Shown here piece after piece: positions 26,684 through 35,735 of a DNA stretch of 64,000 bases (positions are counted from its first letter, which is position 1; each line of letters opens with the position of its first letter). This DNA comes from Azospirillum sp. B510 (GTDB lineage Bacteria > Pseudomonadota > Alphaproteobacteria > Azospirillales > Azospirillaceae). The translations under genes were made by a program, and so were the position numbers. The notes beneath the pieces are model-generated. The model was not told the origin of the DNA. It did not search any database and saw only the letters and a program-made list of their open reading frames with translations. The stretch covers positions 773,001-837,000 of the forward strand of contig NC_013854.1 of assembly GCF_000010725.1 (NCBI RefSeq), read 5' to 3'.

Positions 26684-27964
26684 ATGTCGGATGTCGCAGA
26701 GGCTATCCCGACCACTCGGGTGGTCAGCAAGGACATGGTGAAATCCGCCGAGGATATGTTCGCGCAAGGCGTCACGTTGTCGGACGCGGCGGTCTTCCTC
26801 TACGGTGACTATGCTCCGAACATCAACGATCTGGCGGAGGTGCTGATCGCCGTGTGGGCCGATTCCCTGGGGGTCGGCACGGCCAGCCCCAACACGAGCA
26901 AGCTGACCAACACGCTCTACAACGCCGGTGGCGACGCCAGCGGCGGCAATTGGACCCGCAACGACTGCCAGAAGGCCGCGCAGAAGGTCTACGGCGTCTG
27001 GCACAGCGGCCTCGTCCGCAAGAGCCTGTCGGACACGGGCGCCATTCCCTATCCCTCGACCAATGTCTACTCATCGCCGGACATCATCTGCAACGGGGCG
27101 ACCAGGGCGACGGACCAGCAGCTCTCGACCTGGACGTCGACCTCGGGATGGAACACGGCCCCCTGGGTCAATCCGGTCAACGGCCAGAATTACGTTTATG
27201 TCCGTGAGAAGAACCTTTTCCCGGATCAGCTCGGCGGCTCGGTGTCGCTGTACGCCTACCGTGCCAGCATCGGCATGAGCCTGCCGTCGACCTGGCAGCT
27301 CATCCGCACGGAAAGCGGCGCCGCCCGCGCGGTCGTGCAGGCGGTCGCCCAGAACGCCATCGGCATCAACAGCCTGGATCCCTTCCTCTTCAACCCGGGC
27401 AGCTCGGGCCCCGAGCATGTATGCTTCGTGGCGCTGTTCTCGACCTCCTATTTCCGCAACCCGAGGCCGAGCGACAACAACTTCGACGCGGTGCGCTGGC
27501 TGACCTGGAACGGCAGCACCGGCTGGCACAACGCCGATGTGCCGAGCACCAAGGCGCTGGCGCTCGGTCTCGCCAACCTCAACGCGACGTCCGAGGCGTT
27601 CCGGATCGAGGCGGTCTGCAACAATGTTCCGGTGGGCACCACCGTGCGGTTGGTGTCGACCGACGCCCAGGGCGGTTTTGACAGCGGCGCGCTGCGAGCC
27701 ACCCGTCCGGATGAGGTGCTGTCGCTCACCGTGACGCTCCCCGGCAAGCATGACGGCACCGTCAACGTGACCGTTCTGACGGCGGACGGCAAGGCGCTGC
27801 CGAAGGGAGCGGAGATCGACCTGCGTTATCATTGGCTCGTCGAACCCGATCATCCGGAGTTCGTCGAGGTCGCCCGCCATCTGCTCCTCACCCGGAGCGG
27901 CCTGGAGGCGGATGGCCGCGGCGCGCTCTACATGGGCAACTTCCTGCTGACGGGCGGCGCCTGA
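26684..27964 (+). CDS. Uncharacterised protein, first of two tandem paralogs
   Basis: A 426-residue protein I do not recognise. There is no signal peptide or membrane helix. Residues 1-115 look helical (NDLAEVLIAVWADSLGVG; conserved GGDASGGNW at 82-90). Residues about 130-200 contain SPDIICNG and QNYVYVREKNL, a pattern of beta-sandwich modules found in varied bacterial proteins. Then HVCFVALFSTSYFRNP (245-260) and a C-terminal beta-rich region ending GALYMGNFLLTGG. AAGGGAG lies before the ATG. It has its own AT-rich leader and a strong terminator. It is closely related to the next gene over its full length. A surface, structural or effector role is possible but not shown. Confidence 0.85.
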   Translation: MSDVAEAIPTTRVVSKDMVKSAEDMFAQGVTLSDAAVFLYGDYAPNINDLAEVLIAVWADSLGVGTASPNTSKLTNTLYNAGGDASGGNWTRNDCQKAAQKVYGVWHSGLVRKSLSDTGAIPYPSTNVYSSPDIICNGATRATDQQLSTWTSTSGWNTAPWVNPVNGQNYVYVREKNLFPDQLGGSVSLYAYRASIGMSLPSTWQLIRTESGAARAVVQAVAQNAIGINSLDPFLFNPGSSGPEHVCFVALFSTSYFRNPRPSDNNFDAVRWLTWNGSTGWHNADVPSTKALALGLANLNATSEAFRIEAVCNNVPVGTTVRLVSTDAQGGFDSGALRATRPDEVLSLTVTLPGKHDGTVNVTVLTADGKALPKGAEIDLRYHWLVEPDHPEFVEVARHLLLTRSGLEADGRGALYMGNFLLTGGA

Positions 27965-27974
27965 TCGCATACCG

Positions 27975-28021
27975 GGCGTCCGGCTGGTCTCCGCCCCGGC
28001 GGGGCCGGCCGGACGCCTTTT
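27975..28021 (+). terminator. Rho-independent terminator after the first paralog
   Basis: GGCGTCCGGC (27975-27984) pairs with GCCGGACGCC (28008-28017), and TTTT follows at once. An inner stem GCCCC/GGGGC fills the loop. It lies 11 bases past the stop codon, so the first paralog is probably transcribed alone and the second from its own promoter in 28022-28187. Confidence 0.85.
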
Positions 28022-28187
28022 CGTCGCGGACGCCGCAAGCGGGAGCCGCGCGATCCCCTTTGACCGTGATCGCCGTCAAAGGAAGCCGGGTTCCTCCTCA
28101 TCGTCATATCCGATGATGAGAAATTCAAATCCATGTCATTTACCCATGTGAAATAAGAATAATGCGAATGGATTAGGGGGAGACGAG

Positions 28188-29471
28188 ATGTCGGATTTTG
28201 AGGATGTCGCGGATGTCGAGCGGGGGATCAATTCGGATCTCGTCAATTCCGCCGAGGGCCTGTTCGCCCAGGATGCGACGCTGTCGGAGGCGGCGACCTA
28301 TCTTTACGCGAACCATAATCCGAACATCGATGATCTCGCCACGGTCCTGACCGCGATATGGGCCGAGTCCCTGGGGGTCGGCTCCGCCGATCCCAACACG
28401 GCCAAGCTGACCAACACCCTCTACAACGCCGGCGGCGACGCCAGCGGCGGCAATTGGAGCTACGATTCCTGCCGGGATGCCGCGCGGAAGGTGTTCACCG
28501 TGTGGCACGGCGGGCTCATCCGCAAGAGCCTGACGGATCGGGGCACCATTCCCCAGCCATCGGCCGGCTTCCACGGGTCGCCGGACATCATCAGCAACGG
28601 GCCGGTCAAGGCGACGTGGGCGCAGCTCGCGGCCTGGACTTCGGCTCTGGGCTGGCGGAGAGCTCCCTGGGTCGATTCCGCCGGCGACCGGACCTATCTC
28701 TACGTCCGCGAGAGGAACCTCTTTCCGGACCGGCTCGGCGGCACGGTGTCGCTGTTCGCCTGCCGCGCCGGGATCGGCATCGGCCGACCATCGGACTGGC
28801 AGCTCGTCGGCGCCACCGGCGATGGCGATACGGCGGGCGCGGCGATCCCCACCGTCGGCCGCAACGCCATCGGCATCAACAGAACGACGCCGTTCGTCTT
28901 CGACCCGGCCGGTTCGCGCCACCCGGACCCGTGCTTCGTGGCGCTGTTCTCGACCCCCTATTTCCGCAACCCGCCGCCGGGCGACCGGAATGCCGAGGTG
29001 GCGCAATGGCTGGCCTGGAACGGCGCCGCCGGCTGGCGCAGCACCGCGGTGGCGGGCACGGCGCCACGGACGCTGGGCCTCGCCAACCTCGACGCGACGC
29101 CCGAGAGGTTCCGCATCGACGCGGTCTGCCATGACGTCCCGGTGGGCACCCTGCTGTGGTTGCGATCGGCCGATGACGAATGCGCGATCGACGAATGCGC
29201 GATCGATGGCCGCGCGATCGATGGCGGCTGGGTCGGTGGCGGCCCGCTGACGGTGACCCGGCCGGACCAGCGGCTGTCGCTCATGGTGACCCTTCCCGGC
29301 AACCATGACGGGGCCGTCGCCGTGACCGTCCTGGCGCCGGACGGCGGAGCCTTGCCCAAGGGGGCGGCGATCGACCTGCGCGCCTTCTGGCTCGCCGCCC
29401 CGACGGGGCTGGAGGCTGCCGGCCACGCCGCGCTCTTCATGGGCAACTTCATCCTGACCGGCGGCGGCTGA
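28188..29471 (+). CDS. Uncharacterised protein, second tandem paralog
   Basis: A 427-residue protein that aligns end to end with the preceding gene product: the helical N-terminus, LTNTLYNAGGDASGGNW, SPDIISNG, RTYLYVRERNLFPDRLGG, CFVALFSTPYFRNP and ALFMGNFILTGGG are shared. It differs by an in-frame 15-bp repeat tract giving DECAI-DECAI-DGRAI-DGG at about residues 330-347, which the first copy lacks. There is no signal peptide. GGGGGAGACG precedes the ATG. Four glycosyltransferase genes follow on the same strand after 144 bases. The function is unknown; duplication followed by divergence is clear. Confidence 0.85.
   Translation: MSDFEDVADVERGINSDLVNSAEGLFAQDATLSEAATYLYANHNPNIDDLATVLTAIWAESLGVGSADPNTAKLTNTLYNAGGDASGGNWSYDSCRDAARKVFTVWHGGLIRKSLTDRGTIPQPSAGFHGSPDIISNGPVKATWAQLAAWTSALGWRRAPWVDSAGDRTYLYVRERNLFPDRLGGTVSLFACRAGIGIGRPSDWQLVGATGDGDTAGAAIPTVGRNAIGINRTTPFVFDPAGSRHPDPCFVALFSTPYFRNPPPGDRNAEVAQWLAWNGAAGWRSTAVAGTAPRTLGLANLDATPERFRIDAVCHDVPVGTLLWLRSADDECAIDECAIDGRAIDGGWVGGGPLTVTRPDQRLSLMVTLPGNHDGAVAVTVLAPDGGALPKGAAIDLRAFWLAAPTGLEAAGHAALFMGNFILTGGG
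29175..29228 (+). repeat. 15-bp in-frame tandem repeat inside the second paralog
   Basis: GACGAATGCGCGATC is repeated exactly at 29175-29189 and 29190-29204. A variant, GATGGCCGCGCGATC, follows at 29205-29219, and a partial GATGGCGGC at 29220-29228. The unit is a multiple of three and encodes five residues per copy, so copy number can change without a frameshift. Confidence 0.85.
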
Positions 29472-29615
29472 TCACTCCTCCCCGGCCTGAAAGACCGGCG
29501 GGGGATCAAATAGCGCTGGCAACCGGCCGGCGGCAAAATTACGGTGTCCCGGCCGAGTGGGTCCGGGGTGCCGGCCGTTCGCCGCACTCGGCGCGAGCGG
29601 GAGCTTTTTTCTGGC

Positions 29616-30593
29616 ATGATCGACCAGCGGACGAGCGACTTCCTGTCGGAATTCCTTGCCTCTCCCAACCGGGACCCCGCGGTGCTCGACCGTTTCCTGT
29701 TGCATGGGCCGGAACGCGGGGGCCGGGCGGCCAGGCCGCGCCTGAAGATCGCCTTCTTCGATTTCTGGCCGGAGTTCGATCCGTCCGCGAATTTCTTCGT
29801 TGAGATCCTGTCGTCCCGCTTCGACGTCTCGGTCGTCGACAATGACAGCGACCTCGCCATCCTGTCGGTGTTCGGCGAGCGCCACCGCGAGGCGCGGACC
29901 GCCCGCGCCCTGTTCTTCACCGGCGAGAATGTGCGCCCGCCGCTCGACGGCGTCGACATGTCGGTGTCGTTCGACCGCATCGACCATCCCCGGCATTACC
30001 GCCTGCCGCTCTATGTGATGCATGCCTGGGACCACCGGCGCGAAGGGGCGACCCCGCATTTCTGCCATCCGGTCCTGCCGCCGGTGCCGCCGACGCGGGA
30101 GGAGGCGGCCAAGCGGAAATTCTGCGCCTTCCTCTACAAGAATCCCCACTGCGCCCGCCGCAACGACTTCTTCCAGATGCTGTGCGCCCGTCGCCATGTG
30201 GAGTCGGTCGGCTGGCTGCTGAACAACACCGGCAGCGTGGTGAAGATGGGCTGGCTGCCGAAGATCCGCGTCTTCGCGCGCTACCGCTTCGCCTTCGCCT
30301 TCGAGAACGCCGCCCATCCCGGCTACCTGACCGAGAAGATCCTGGACGCCTTCCAGGCCGGGACGGTTCCGCTCTATTGGGGCGATTCCGGCGTCCTGCG
30401 CGATGTCGCCGCCGGCAGCTTCATCGACGTGTCGCGCTACGCCTCCGACGAGGAGGCCATCGAGGCGATCCTGGCCATCGACGACGATTACGACAGCTAC
30501 CGCCGTTATCGCGGCACGGCGCCCTTCCTCGGCACCGAGGATTTCTATTTCGATGCCTATCGTCTGGCCGAATGGATCGAAAGCCGCCTGTAA
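29616..30593 (+). CDS. GT10 family (alpha-1,3-fucosyltransferase-like) glycosyltransferase
   Basis: A 325-residue protein with the GT10 donor-binding signature. RFAFAFENAAHPGYLTEK begins at about residue 224 and the motif continues to VPLYWGD at about 251-257. FFTGEN (100-105) is the second family motif. It is expected to move fucose or a related sugar from a GDP donor to an N-acetylglucosamine- or galactose-containing acceptor. There is no signal peptide, so it should act in the cytoplasm. It starts a four-gene glycosyltransferase run. The ATG at 29616 was chosen because an upstream in-frame start adds non-family sequence. Confidence 0.88.
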   Translation: MIDQRTSDFLSEFLASPNRDPAVLDRFLLHGPERGGRAARPRLKIAFFDFWPEFDPSANFFVEILSSRFDVSVVDNDSDLAILSVFGERHREARTARALFFTGENVRPPLDGVDMSVSFDRIDHPRHYRLPLYVMHAWDHRREGATPHFCHPVLPPVPPTREEAAKRKFCAFLYKNPHCARRNDFFQMLCARRHVESVGWLLNNTGSVVKMGWLPKIRVFARYRFAFAFENAAHPGYLTEKILDAFQAGTVPLYWGDSGVLRDVAAGSFIDVSRYASDEEAIEAILAIDDDYDSYRRYRGTAPFLGTEDFYFDAYRLAEWIESRL

Positions 30594-30635
30594 GAGGCAA
30601 TTCGCGGAGATCATGATGAAGGGGAGGGCGTCGCG

Positions 30636-31358
30636 ATGAAGCGTGTGCTGCTGAACTATGCCGACGGCGCCTTCACCACAGCGCAGAAATACAACGCCAA
30701 GACCGGCCTGTCGGTGGGTGGTTTCGAGGGCGTGGCGATGATGGGGCGGCGGCACATCGATGCCGGCTTCGCCGCCCGCAACGCGCATATCCTCGGCCAG
30801 CCGCGCGGCGCCGGCTATTGGCTGTGGAAGCCCTATTTCATCGACCTGCTGTTGCGCGAGCATCTGCGGGACGGCGACATCCTGTTCTACAGCGACAGCG
30901 GCGCCCATTTCGTCCACAGCGCCGATCCGGTGATCGAGCTGTGCCGCCAGCGGCGCGACCTTCCCCTTCTGCTGTTCACGCTGGAGGATGAGCACCGCAA
31001 CAGCGTCTGGACCAAGCGCGACTGCTTCCACTACATGGGGCTGGACCAGCCGGCCTATGCCGGGGCGCCGCAAATCCTCGCCAGCTTCGTGGTCTGCGAG
31101 CGCGGGCCTGCGACGATGGCCTTCGTCGCGGAATGGCTGCGCCATGCCGAGGACGCCCGGATCCTCACCGACGCGCCCAATGAATGCGGCCTGCCGGACT
31201 ATCCCGATTTCCGCGACCACCGCCACGACCAGAGCATCCTCAGCCTGCTCGGCCGCCGCTGCGGCGTGGCGACCATCCCCGACATCTCGCAATGGGGCGA
31301 CGACCGCCGTCCGGCCGGGTTCCCCCGCATCATGGAACACACGCGCTGGCGGGATTAG
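30636..31358 (+). CDS. Putative glycosyltransferase with GDIL-DSG motif
   Basis: A 240-residue protein. GYWLWKPYFIDLLL and GDILFYSDSGA (80-90) are seen in a poorly characterised glycosyltransferase group; the D-S-D-S-G segment is a likely DXD-type metal/nucleotide-sugar site. C-terminal RHDQSILSLLG is another feature often seen in GT-A-fold enzymes (the acidic/His cluster near the acceptor site). AAGGGGAGGG precedes the ATG. It lies 42 bases after the GT10 gene and 31 before the TPR transferase gene, which implies one transcript. Sugar and acceptor are unknown. Confidence 0.72.
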   Translation: MKRVLLNYADGAFTTAQKYNAKTGLSVGGFEGVAMMGRRHIDAGFAARNAHILGQPRGAGYWLWKPYFIDLLLREHLRDGDILFYSDSGAHFVHSADPVIELCRQRRDLPLLLFTLEDEHRNSVWTKRDCFHYMGLDQPAYAGAPQILASFVVCERGPATMAFVAEWLRHAEDARILTDAPNECGLPDYPDFRDHRHDQSILSLLGRRCGVATIPDISQWGDDRRPAGFPRIMEHTRWRD

Positions 31359-31389
31359 GAGCGGCGATGGCGGACGGAGGGTTCAGGGG

Positions 31390-34056
31390 ATGACAGGCTT
31401 CGCCCGCGCCGCGGCGGCGGAGGCCCGCGGCGATCTCCCGCAGGCCAGGGAGCTGTATCTCGACCTTCTGCGGGCCGACCCGCGCGATGCCGCCGCCCTG
31501 CACCGGCTCGCCATGGTCGAGCTGCGGCTGGGTCGTCCGGGGGAGGCGGTGACCCTGTTCCAGAAGTCGCTCGCCATCGCCCGGAACCTGGAGGTCCTTC
31601 TCGATTTCGGTGCGGCGATGGCCGGCATGGCCCGCTGGGATGCCGCCGCGACGGTCTATGCGGCGGCGCTGCGGGTCGGCCCCGACTCGGTCGATGCCCA
31701 GTATGGTCTGGCGCTCGCCCTGCACGGCCAGGGACGGCCGGGGGACGCCGAACCCCATTACCGCAAGGTTCTGGCCACCCACGCCCATCTCGGCGAGGTC
31801 CACAACAATCTCGGCGTCGCCCTGCTCGACCTCGGCCGCTTCGCCGAGGCCGCCGCCGCCCACCGCGAGGCGGTGCGGCTGGATCCCGGCGACGCCGCCG
31901 GCTGGGGCAAGCTCGGCGTCGCGCTCCAGCGGATGGGCGACGGCGGAGCGGCGGAGGCGGCCTTGCGCAAGGCCGCCGGCTTCGCCCCGCAGAGCGCCGA
32001 ACACTGGTACAATCTCGCCTGTGTGCTGGAGGCGGGCGGTCGCGCGGCGGAGGCCGCCGGCGCCGCCCGGATCGCCGTCGCCCTCGACCCGGCGGAAGCC
32101 GCGAACTGGCTGGCGCTGGGCAACGCCGCCCAGGCCGCCGAGCGGCGGGAGGAGGCCTGGCGGGAAACGGCTTGGCGGGCGGCGGCGGCGGCGGTGCGGC
32201 TGGCGCCGTCCGATCCGGCGGCGCGCAACAATCTCGCCAACGCCCTGCGGTCGCTCGGCCGCCTGCGGGACGCGGTGGTGGAATACCGGGCGGCCCTGGC
32301 CCTGCAACCCGATTTCCCGGTCGCCGAGATCAATCTCGCGCTCGCCCTGTCGATCCTGCGCGAGGCGGAGGGGGCGCTGGCGGTCCTGCGCGGCCTGACC
32401 GCCCGGCAGCCGGCCAATGACGAGGCGTGGCGGCGGATGGGGCGCGTGCTGGTCGATGCCGTCCGGCCCGACCTCGCCGTCGCCGCCCTGCGCAACGCCA
32501 TCGTCCTGCTGCCCGGCGATCCGGAGAGCCATGCCGATCTGGCGATGGCGGCGGCGATGTGCGACTGGAGCGGGCAGTCGGCCGAGGCCTGCCGGCGGGT
32601 GCTGCGGCTGGCGCCGGGGCACGCCGCCGCCCTCGGCCAGCTCTTCCGCCAGCAGCGGGCGCTTTGCGACTGGCGCGGGCTGGACGGGCTGGAGGCGCTG
32701 CTGCTCCGGCGGGCGCGGGAGGGGGCGGAGGGCGTGTCGCCGTTCGACCTGCTGTCCTGCGATTCGTCCCTCGCCGACCAGATGGCCGTGGCGGCCCGCT
32801 GGGCGGCGGCGAAGTCCCGCGACGCGGTCCCCGTAAATATGCCCGCCGCCATCCCGTCCGCCGCCGCGTCAGCCGACCGGCGCCTGCGCGTCGGCTACCT
32901 GTCGTCGGATTTCCGCGAGCATGCGATGGGCCATCTGATGGTCGACGCGCTGGAGACGCACGACCGCTCGCGCTTCGCCGTCACCGCCTATTCGACCGGC
33001 ATCGACGACGGCAGCGCCCTGCGCCGGCGGTTCGAGCGCTCGCTGGAACGCTTCGTCGATCTGCGCCGCCACAGCGACGCCGATGCGGCTGCGGTGATCG
33101 CGGCGGACGGCGTCGACATCCTGGTCGACCTGACCGGCTTCACCACCTTCTCGCGCACCGCGATCCTGGCCGCCCGCCCGGCGCCGGTGCAGGTCAACTG
33201 GCTTGGCTATCCGGGAACGCTGGGCGCCTCCTTCGTCGACTACATCCTGGCCGACCCGACCGTGATCCTGCCGGGTGAGGAGCGCTTCTTCACCGAGCGG
33301 GTGGTGCGGCTGCCGGATTGCTACCAGCCCAACGACCGCCGGCGGGTCATCGCCGACGCCACGCCGTCGCGCGCGGCCTGCGGGCTGCCGGAGGACGGCT
33401 TCGTCTTCTGCTGCTTCAACAGCACCCACAAGCTGACGCCGGCCCTGCTCGACGGCTGGGCGCGCATCCTCGCGGCGGTGCCGGACAGCCTGCTCTGGCT
33501 CTATGCCGGAAATCCGCAGGCCGCCGACAACCTCCGGCGCGAGGGCGAGGCCCGCGGCAACGACCCCCGCCGCCTCGTCTTCGCCGCTCCCTTGCCCCAT
33601 GCCGAGCATCTGGCGCGGCACCGGCTGGCCGACCTATTCCTCGACACGCTGCCCTACAACGCCCATACCACGGCCAGCGACGCCCTGTGGGCGGGGCTGC
33701 CGGTGCTGACGCGGCGGGGGACCACCTTCGCCGGGCGGGTGGCGGCCAGCCTGCTGCGGGCGGCCGGGCTGCCCGAACTGATCGTCGAGGACCAGCAGGC
33801 GTATGAGGCGGCGGCGATATCGCTCGCCCGCTCGCCCGGAAGGCTCCGCGACCTGCGGCACCGGCTGGCGCGCGCCCTGCCGACCTGTCCGCTGTTCGAC
33901 ACGCCGCGCTTCACCCGCCATCTCGAGGCGGCCTATCGCGCGATGTGGGACAATCACCGGTCCGGCGCCGGGCCGCGGCACATCACCATCGCCGCCGAAG
34001 CGGGGCCGGTCGGCTGGAACCCTGATCAGGAAGGAAAGGCATATGACAGTCGATGA
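31390..34056 (+). CDS. TPR / SPINDLY family O-GlcNAc-transferase-like protein
   Basis: An 888-residue protein. About residues 1-460 are tetratricopeptide repeats (many A-x-NLG/A-x-AAA-x-R-x-A-L helices such as VHNNLGVALLDLGRFAEA). The C-terminal half (about 500-860) is a GT41-like catalytic region: GYLSSDFREHAMGHLM (502 on), VDILVDLTGFTTFSRT, PVQVNWLGYPGTLG, DYILADPTVILP and LFLDTLPYNAHTTASDAL. Such proteins add a sugar (GlcNAc or fucose in plants and animals) to Ser/Thr of proteins. In bacteria some have been linked to flagellin or surface protein glycosylation. GGAGG precedes the ATG. The 3' end overlaps the next gene by 14 bases. Confidence 0.92.
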   Translation: MTGFARAAAAEARGDLPQARELYLDLLRADPRDAAALHRLAMVELRLGRPGEAVTLFQKSLAIARNLEVLLDFGAAMAGMARWDAAATVYAAALRVGPDSVDAQYGLALALHGQGRPGDAEPHYRKVLATHAHLGEVHNNLGVALLDLGRFAEAAAAHREAVRLDPGDAAGWGKLGVALQRMGDGGAAEAALRKAAGFAPQSAEHWYNLACVLEAGGRAAEAAGAARIAVALDPAEAANWLALGNAAQAAERREEAWRETAWRAAAAAVRLAPSDPAARNNLANALRSLGRLRDAVVEYRAALALQPDFPVAEINLALALSILREAEGALAVLRGLTARQPANDEAWRRMGRVLVDAVRPDLAVAALRNAIVLLPGDPESHADLAMAAAMCDWSGQSAEACRRVLRLAPGHAAALGQLFRQQRALCDWRGLDGLEALLLRRAREGAEGVSPFDLLSCDSSLADQMAVAARWAAAKSRDAVPVNMPAAIPSAAASADRRLRVGYLSSDFREHAMGHLMVDALETHDRSRFAVTAYSTGIDDGSALRRRFERSLERFVDLRRHSDADAAAVIAADGVDILVDLTGFTTFSRTAILAARPAPVQVNWLGYPGTLGASFVDYILADPTVILPGEERFFTERVVRLPDCYQPNDRRRVIADATPSRAACGLPEDGFVFCCFNSTHKLTPALLDGWARILAAVPDSLLWLYAGNPQAADNLRREGEARGNDPRRLVFAAPLPHAEHLARHRLADLFLDTLPYNAHTTASDALWAGLPVLTRRGTTFAGRVAASLLRAAGLPELIVEDQQAYEAAAISLARSPGRLRDLRHRLARALPTCPLFDTPRFTRHLEAAYRAMWDNHRSGAGPRHITIAAEAGPVGWNPDQEGKAYDSR

Positions 34057-34873
34057 CAGCGCCGGACAGAGGCTTTCGCGGCGGCTCAACATCGTCGTTC
34101 CCTATCGGGACCGCGAAAGCCATCTGCGCGAGTTCGCTCCGTGGGTGAGCGCCTATTTCGATCGGCTGGAGCCGCCGATCGACTACCGCGTCACCATCGT
34201 CGAACAGGAGGACGGGCTGCCGTTCAACCGCGGGGCGTTGATGAATGCCGGCTTCCTGCTGGGCGAGGCGTGGAGCGACTATGCCTGTCTGCATGATGTC
34301 GATTATCTGCCGGTCGACGCCGATTATTCCTGGGCCGACCGCCCCACGCCCATCCTGTGGTATGGGGCCGAACAGCGGCCGGTGGCGCCGGGCGTTTCCG
34401 ACCGTACGGTGACGACCAATCTGGAAAGCTCGATGGGCGGGGTTCTGCTGATGCCGAACGCGGTGATGCGGCAGGTCGATGGCTATTCCAACGGCTATTG
34501 GGGCTGGGGGTACGAGGATTTCGATTTCTCGCTGCGCATCCGGGCGCGGCAGCTTCCCACCAGCCGGCGCAAGGGGCGCTTCCAGCCGCTTGACCACCGC
34601 AACGACGGCTTTACCCCCGAGGCGGCGCCGTCGCCGATCTCCCTGGTCAACCGCCGGGTCTTCCAGGAGCTGTGGTCAACCGGCAAGATTCCGGCCGGCG
34701 ACGGGCTGTCCTCGCTGGCCTTCGAGGTGCTGGACCGCCGCCCCTGCGCCGGCTGCATCGCGGGAGCGGAGGAGCGCTGGGAGATCGTCCGGGTCCGTTT
34801 CGCCCACGCCCCCCGGCCGGACCAGGCCGAGGCGGACCGCGCCGCCGCCCAGGCTCGCGAGGACGGCGCCTGA
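34043..34873 (+). CDS. Beta-1,4-galactosyltransferase-like glycosyltransferase
   Basis: A 276-residue protein like the catalytic domain of animal beta-1,4-galactosyltransferases (GT7). The visible motifs are VVPYRDRESHLREF (18-31), FNRGALMNAGF (61-71), the metal site HDVDYLP (84-90) and GYWGWGYEDFDFSLRI (151-166). The WGWGxEDxD segment is the acceptor/catalytic motif. There is no membrane anchor, unlike the Golgi enzymes. AAGGAAAGG precedes the ATG, and the gene overlaps the TPR transferase by 14 bases, so they are co-translated. It may extend a GlcNAc residue placed by that protein; this is inference. Confidence 0.88.
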   Translation: MTVDDSAGQRLSRRLNIVVPYRDRESHLREFAPWVSAYFDRLEPPIDYRVTIVEQEDGLPFNRGALMNAGFLLGEAWSDYACLHDVDYLPVDADYSWADRPTPILWYGAEQRPVAPGVSDRTVTTNLESSMGGVLLMPNAVMRQVDGYSNGYWGWGYEDFDFSLRIRARQLPTSRRKGRFQPLDHRNDGFTPEAAPSPISLVNRRVFQELWSTGKIPAGDGLSSLAFEVLDRRPCAGCIAGAEERWEIVRVRFAHAPRPDQAEADRAAAQAREDGA

Positions 34874-34919
34874 GGACGGCGACTGAACGGGGCGGCGTGC
34901 TTTCCGGAAAGGAAGGTTT

Positions 34920-34940
34920 GGGCGGCGGGCGCCGCCGCCC
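34920..34940. terminator. GC hairpin between the glycosyltransferase run and pyrE
   Basis: GGGCGGCGG (34920-34928) and CCGCCGCCC (34932-34940) form a perfect 9-bp stem. It sits between convergent genes and is followed by CTTCTCC on the plus strand. It is probably a terminator for the plus-strand run, with a weak U tract. Confidence 0.5.
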
Positions 34941-34947
34941 CTTCTCC

Positions 34948-35631
34948 TCACATGCTCGACTTGCCGCCATGGGCCGACGACCAGCCGACCGGGTCGTTCA
35001 GGAACTTCTCGACCTCGGACAGGGTGTTCTCGTCGAAATATCGGTTCTCGCGCGCGACCTTCAGCACGTCCCACCAGGTGCACAGCGCGTGCAGGCGCAC
35101 GCCGATGGCGTCCATGTTGACCTTCGACTGCGGGAAGATGCCGTAGTGGAAGATGACGAAGGTGTCGGTCACCTGGGCGCCGCCGTTGCGCAGCGCGGTG
35201 ACGAAATTCTCCTTGCTCTTGCCGTCGGTCGCCAGATCCTCGACCAGCAGGACGCGCTGCCCCTCGGTCAGCAGTCCTTCGATCTGGGCGTTGCGGCCGA
35301 AGCCCTTCGGCTTCTTGCGCACATACTGCATCGGCAGTTCCAGCCGGTCGGCGATCCAGGCGGCGAAGGGGATGCCGGCGGTCTCGCCGCCCGCCACCGC
35401 GTCGATGGCCTCATAGCCGATCTCGCGCTCGATGGTGGCGACGGCGAAATCCATCAGTGCCTTGCGGGCGCGCGGAAAGGACACGATGCGGCGGCAGTCG
35501 GTGTAGACCGGGCTGGCCCAACCCGAGGTGAAGATGAACGGCGTCTCGGCGTTGAAGTGCAGCGCCTTGATCTCCAGCAGGATCTTGGCCGCGGTGGCGG
35601 CGATGGTGGCCTGATCGGGCAGGGACGACAT
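34948..35631 (-). CDS. pyrE: Orotate phosphoribosyltransferase
   Basis: A 227-residue enzyme of pyrimidine synthesis that joins orotate and PRPP to give orotidine monophosphate. The PRPP loop [13 protein letters not shown] is clear, as are [16 protein letters not shown] and [11 protein letters not shown]. The C-terminal extension ([15 protein letters not shown] and onward) is typical of the alphaproteobacterial form. The ATG at 35631 follows a weak GGAG. It is a single gene, convergent with the glycosyltransferases; I see no functional tie to them. Confidence 0.95.
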   Translation of the reverse strand: MSSLPDQATIAATAAKILLEIKALHFNAETPFIFTSGWASPVYTDCRRIVSFPRARKALMDFAVATIEREIGYEAIDAVAGGETAGIPFAAWIADRLELPMQYVRKKPKGFGRNAQIEGLLTEGQRVLLVEDLATDGKSKENFVTALRNGGAQVTDTFVIFHYGIFPQSKVNMDAIGVRLHALCTWWDVLKVARENRYFDENTLSEVEKFLNDPVGWSSAHGGKSSM

Positions 35632-35735
35632 GACGGAGGCTCCGGGAAAACGGTGATCGCCGCCCTGTGTAGCGGGGGAGGGCGCGATTCGCAATTCCCG
35701 ACGATCCCCCGCGGCGGTGACCCGAGCCGCCTTGC

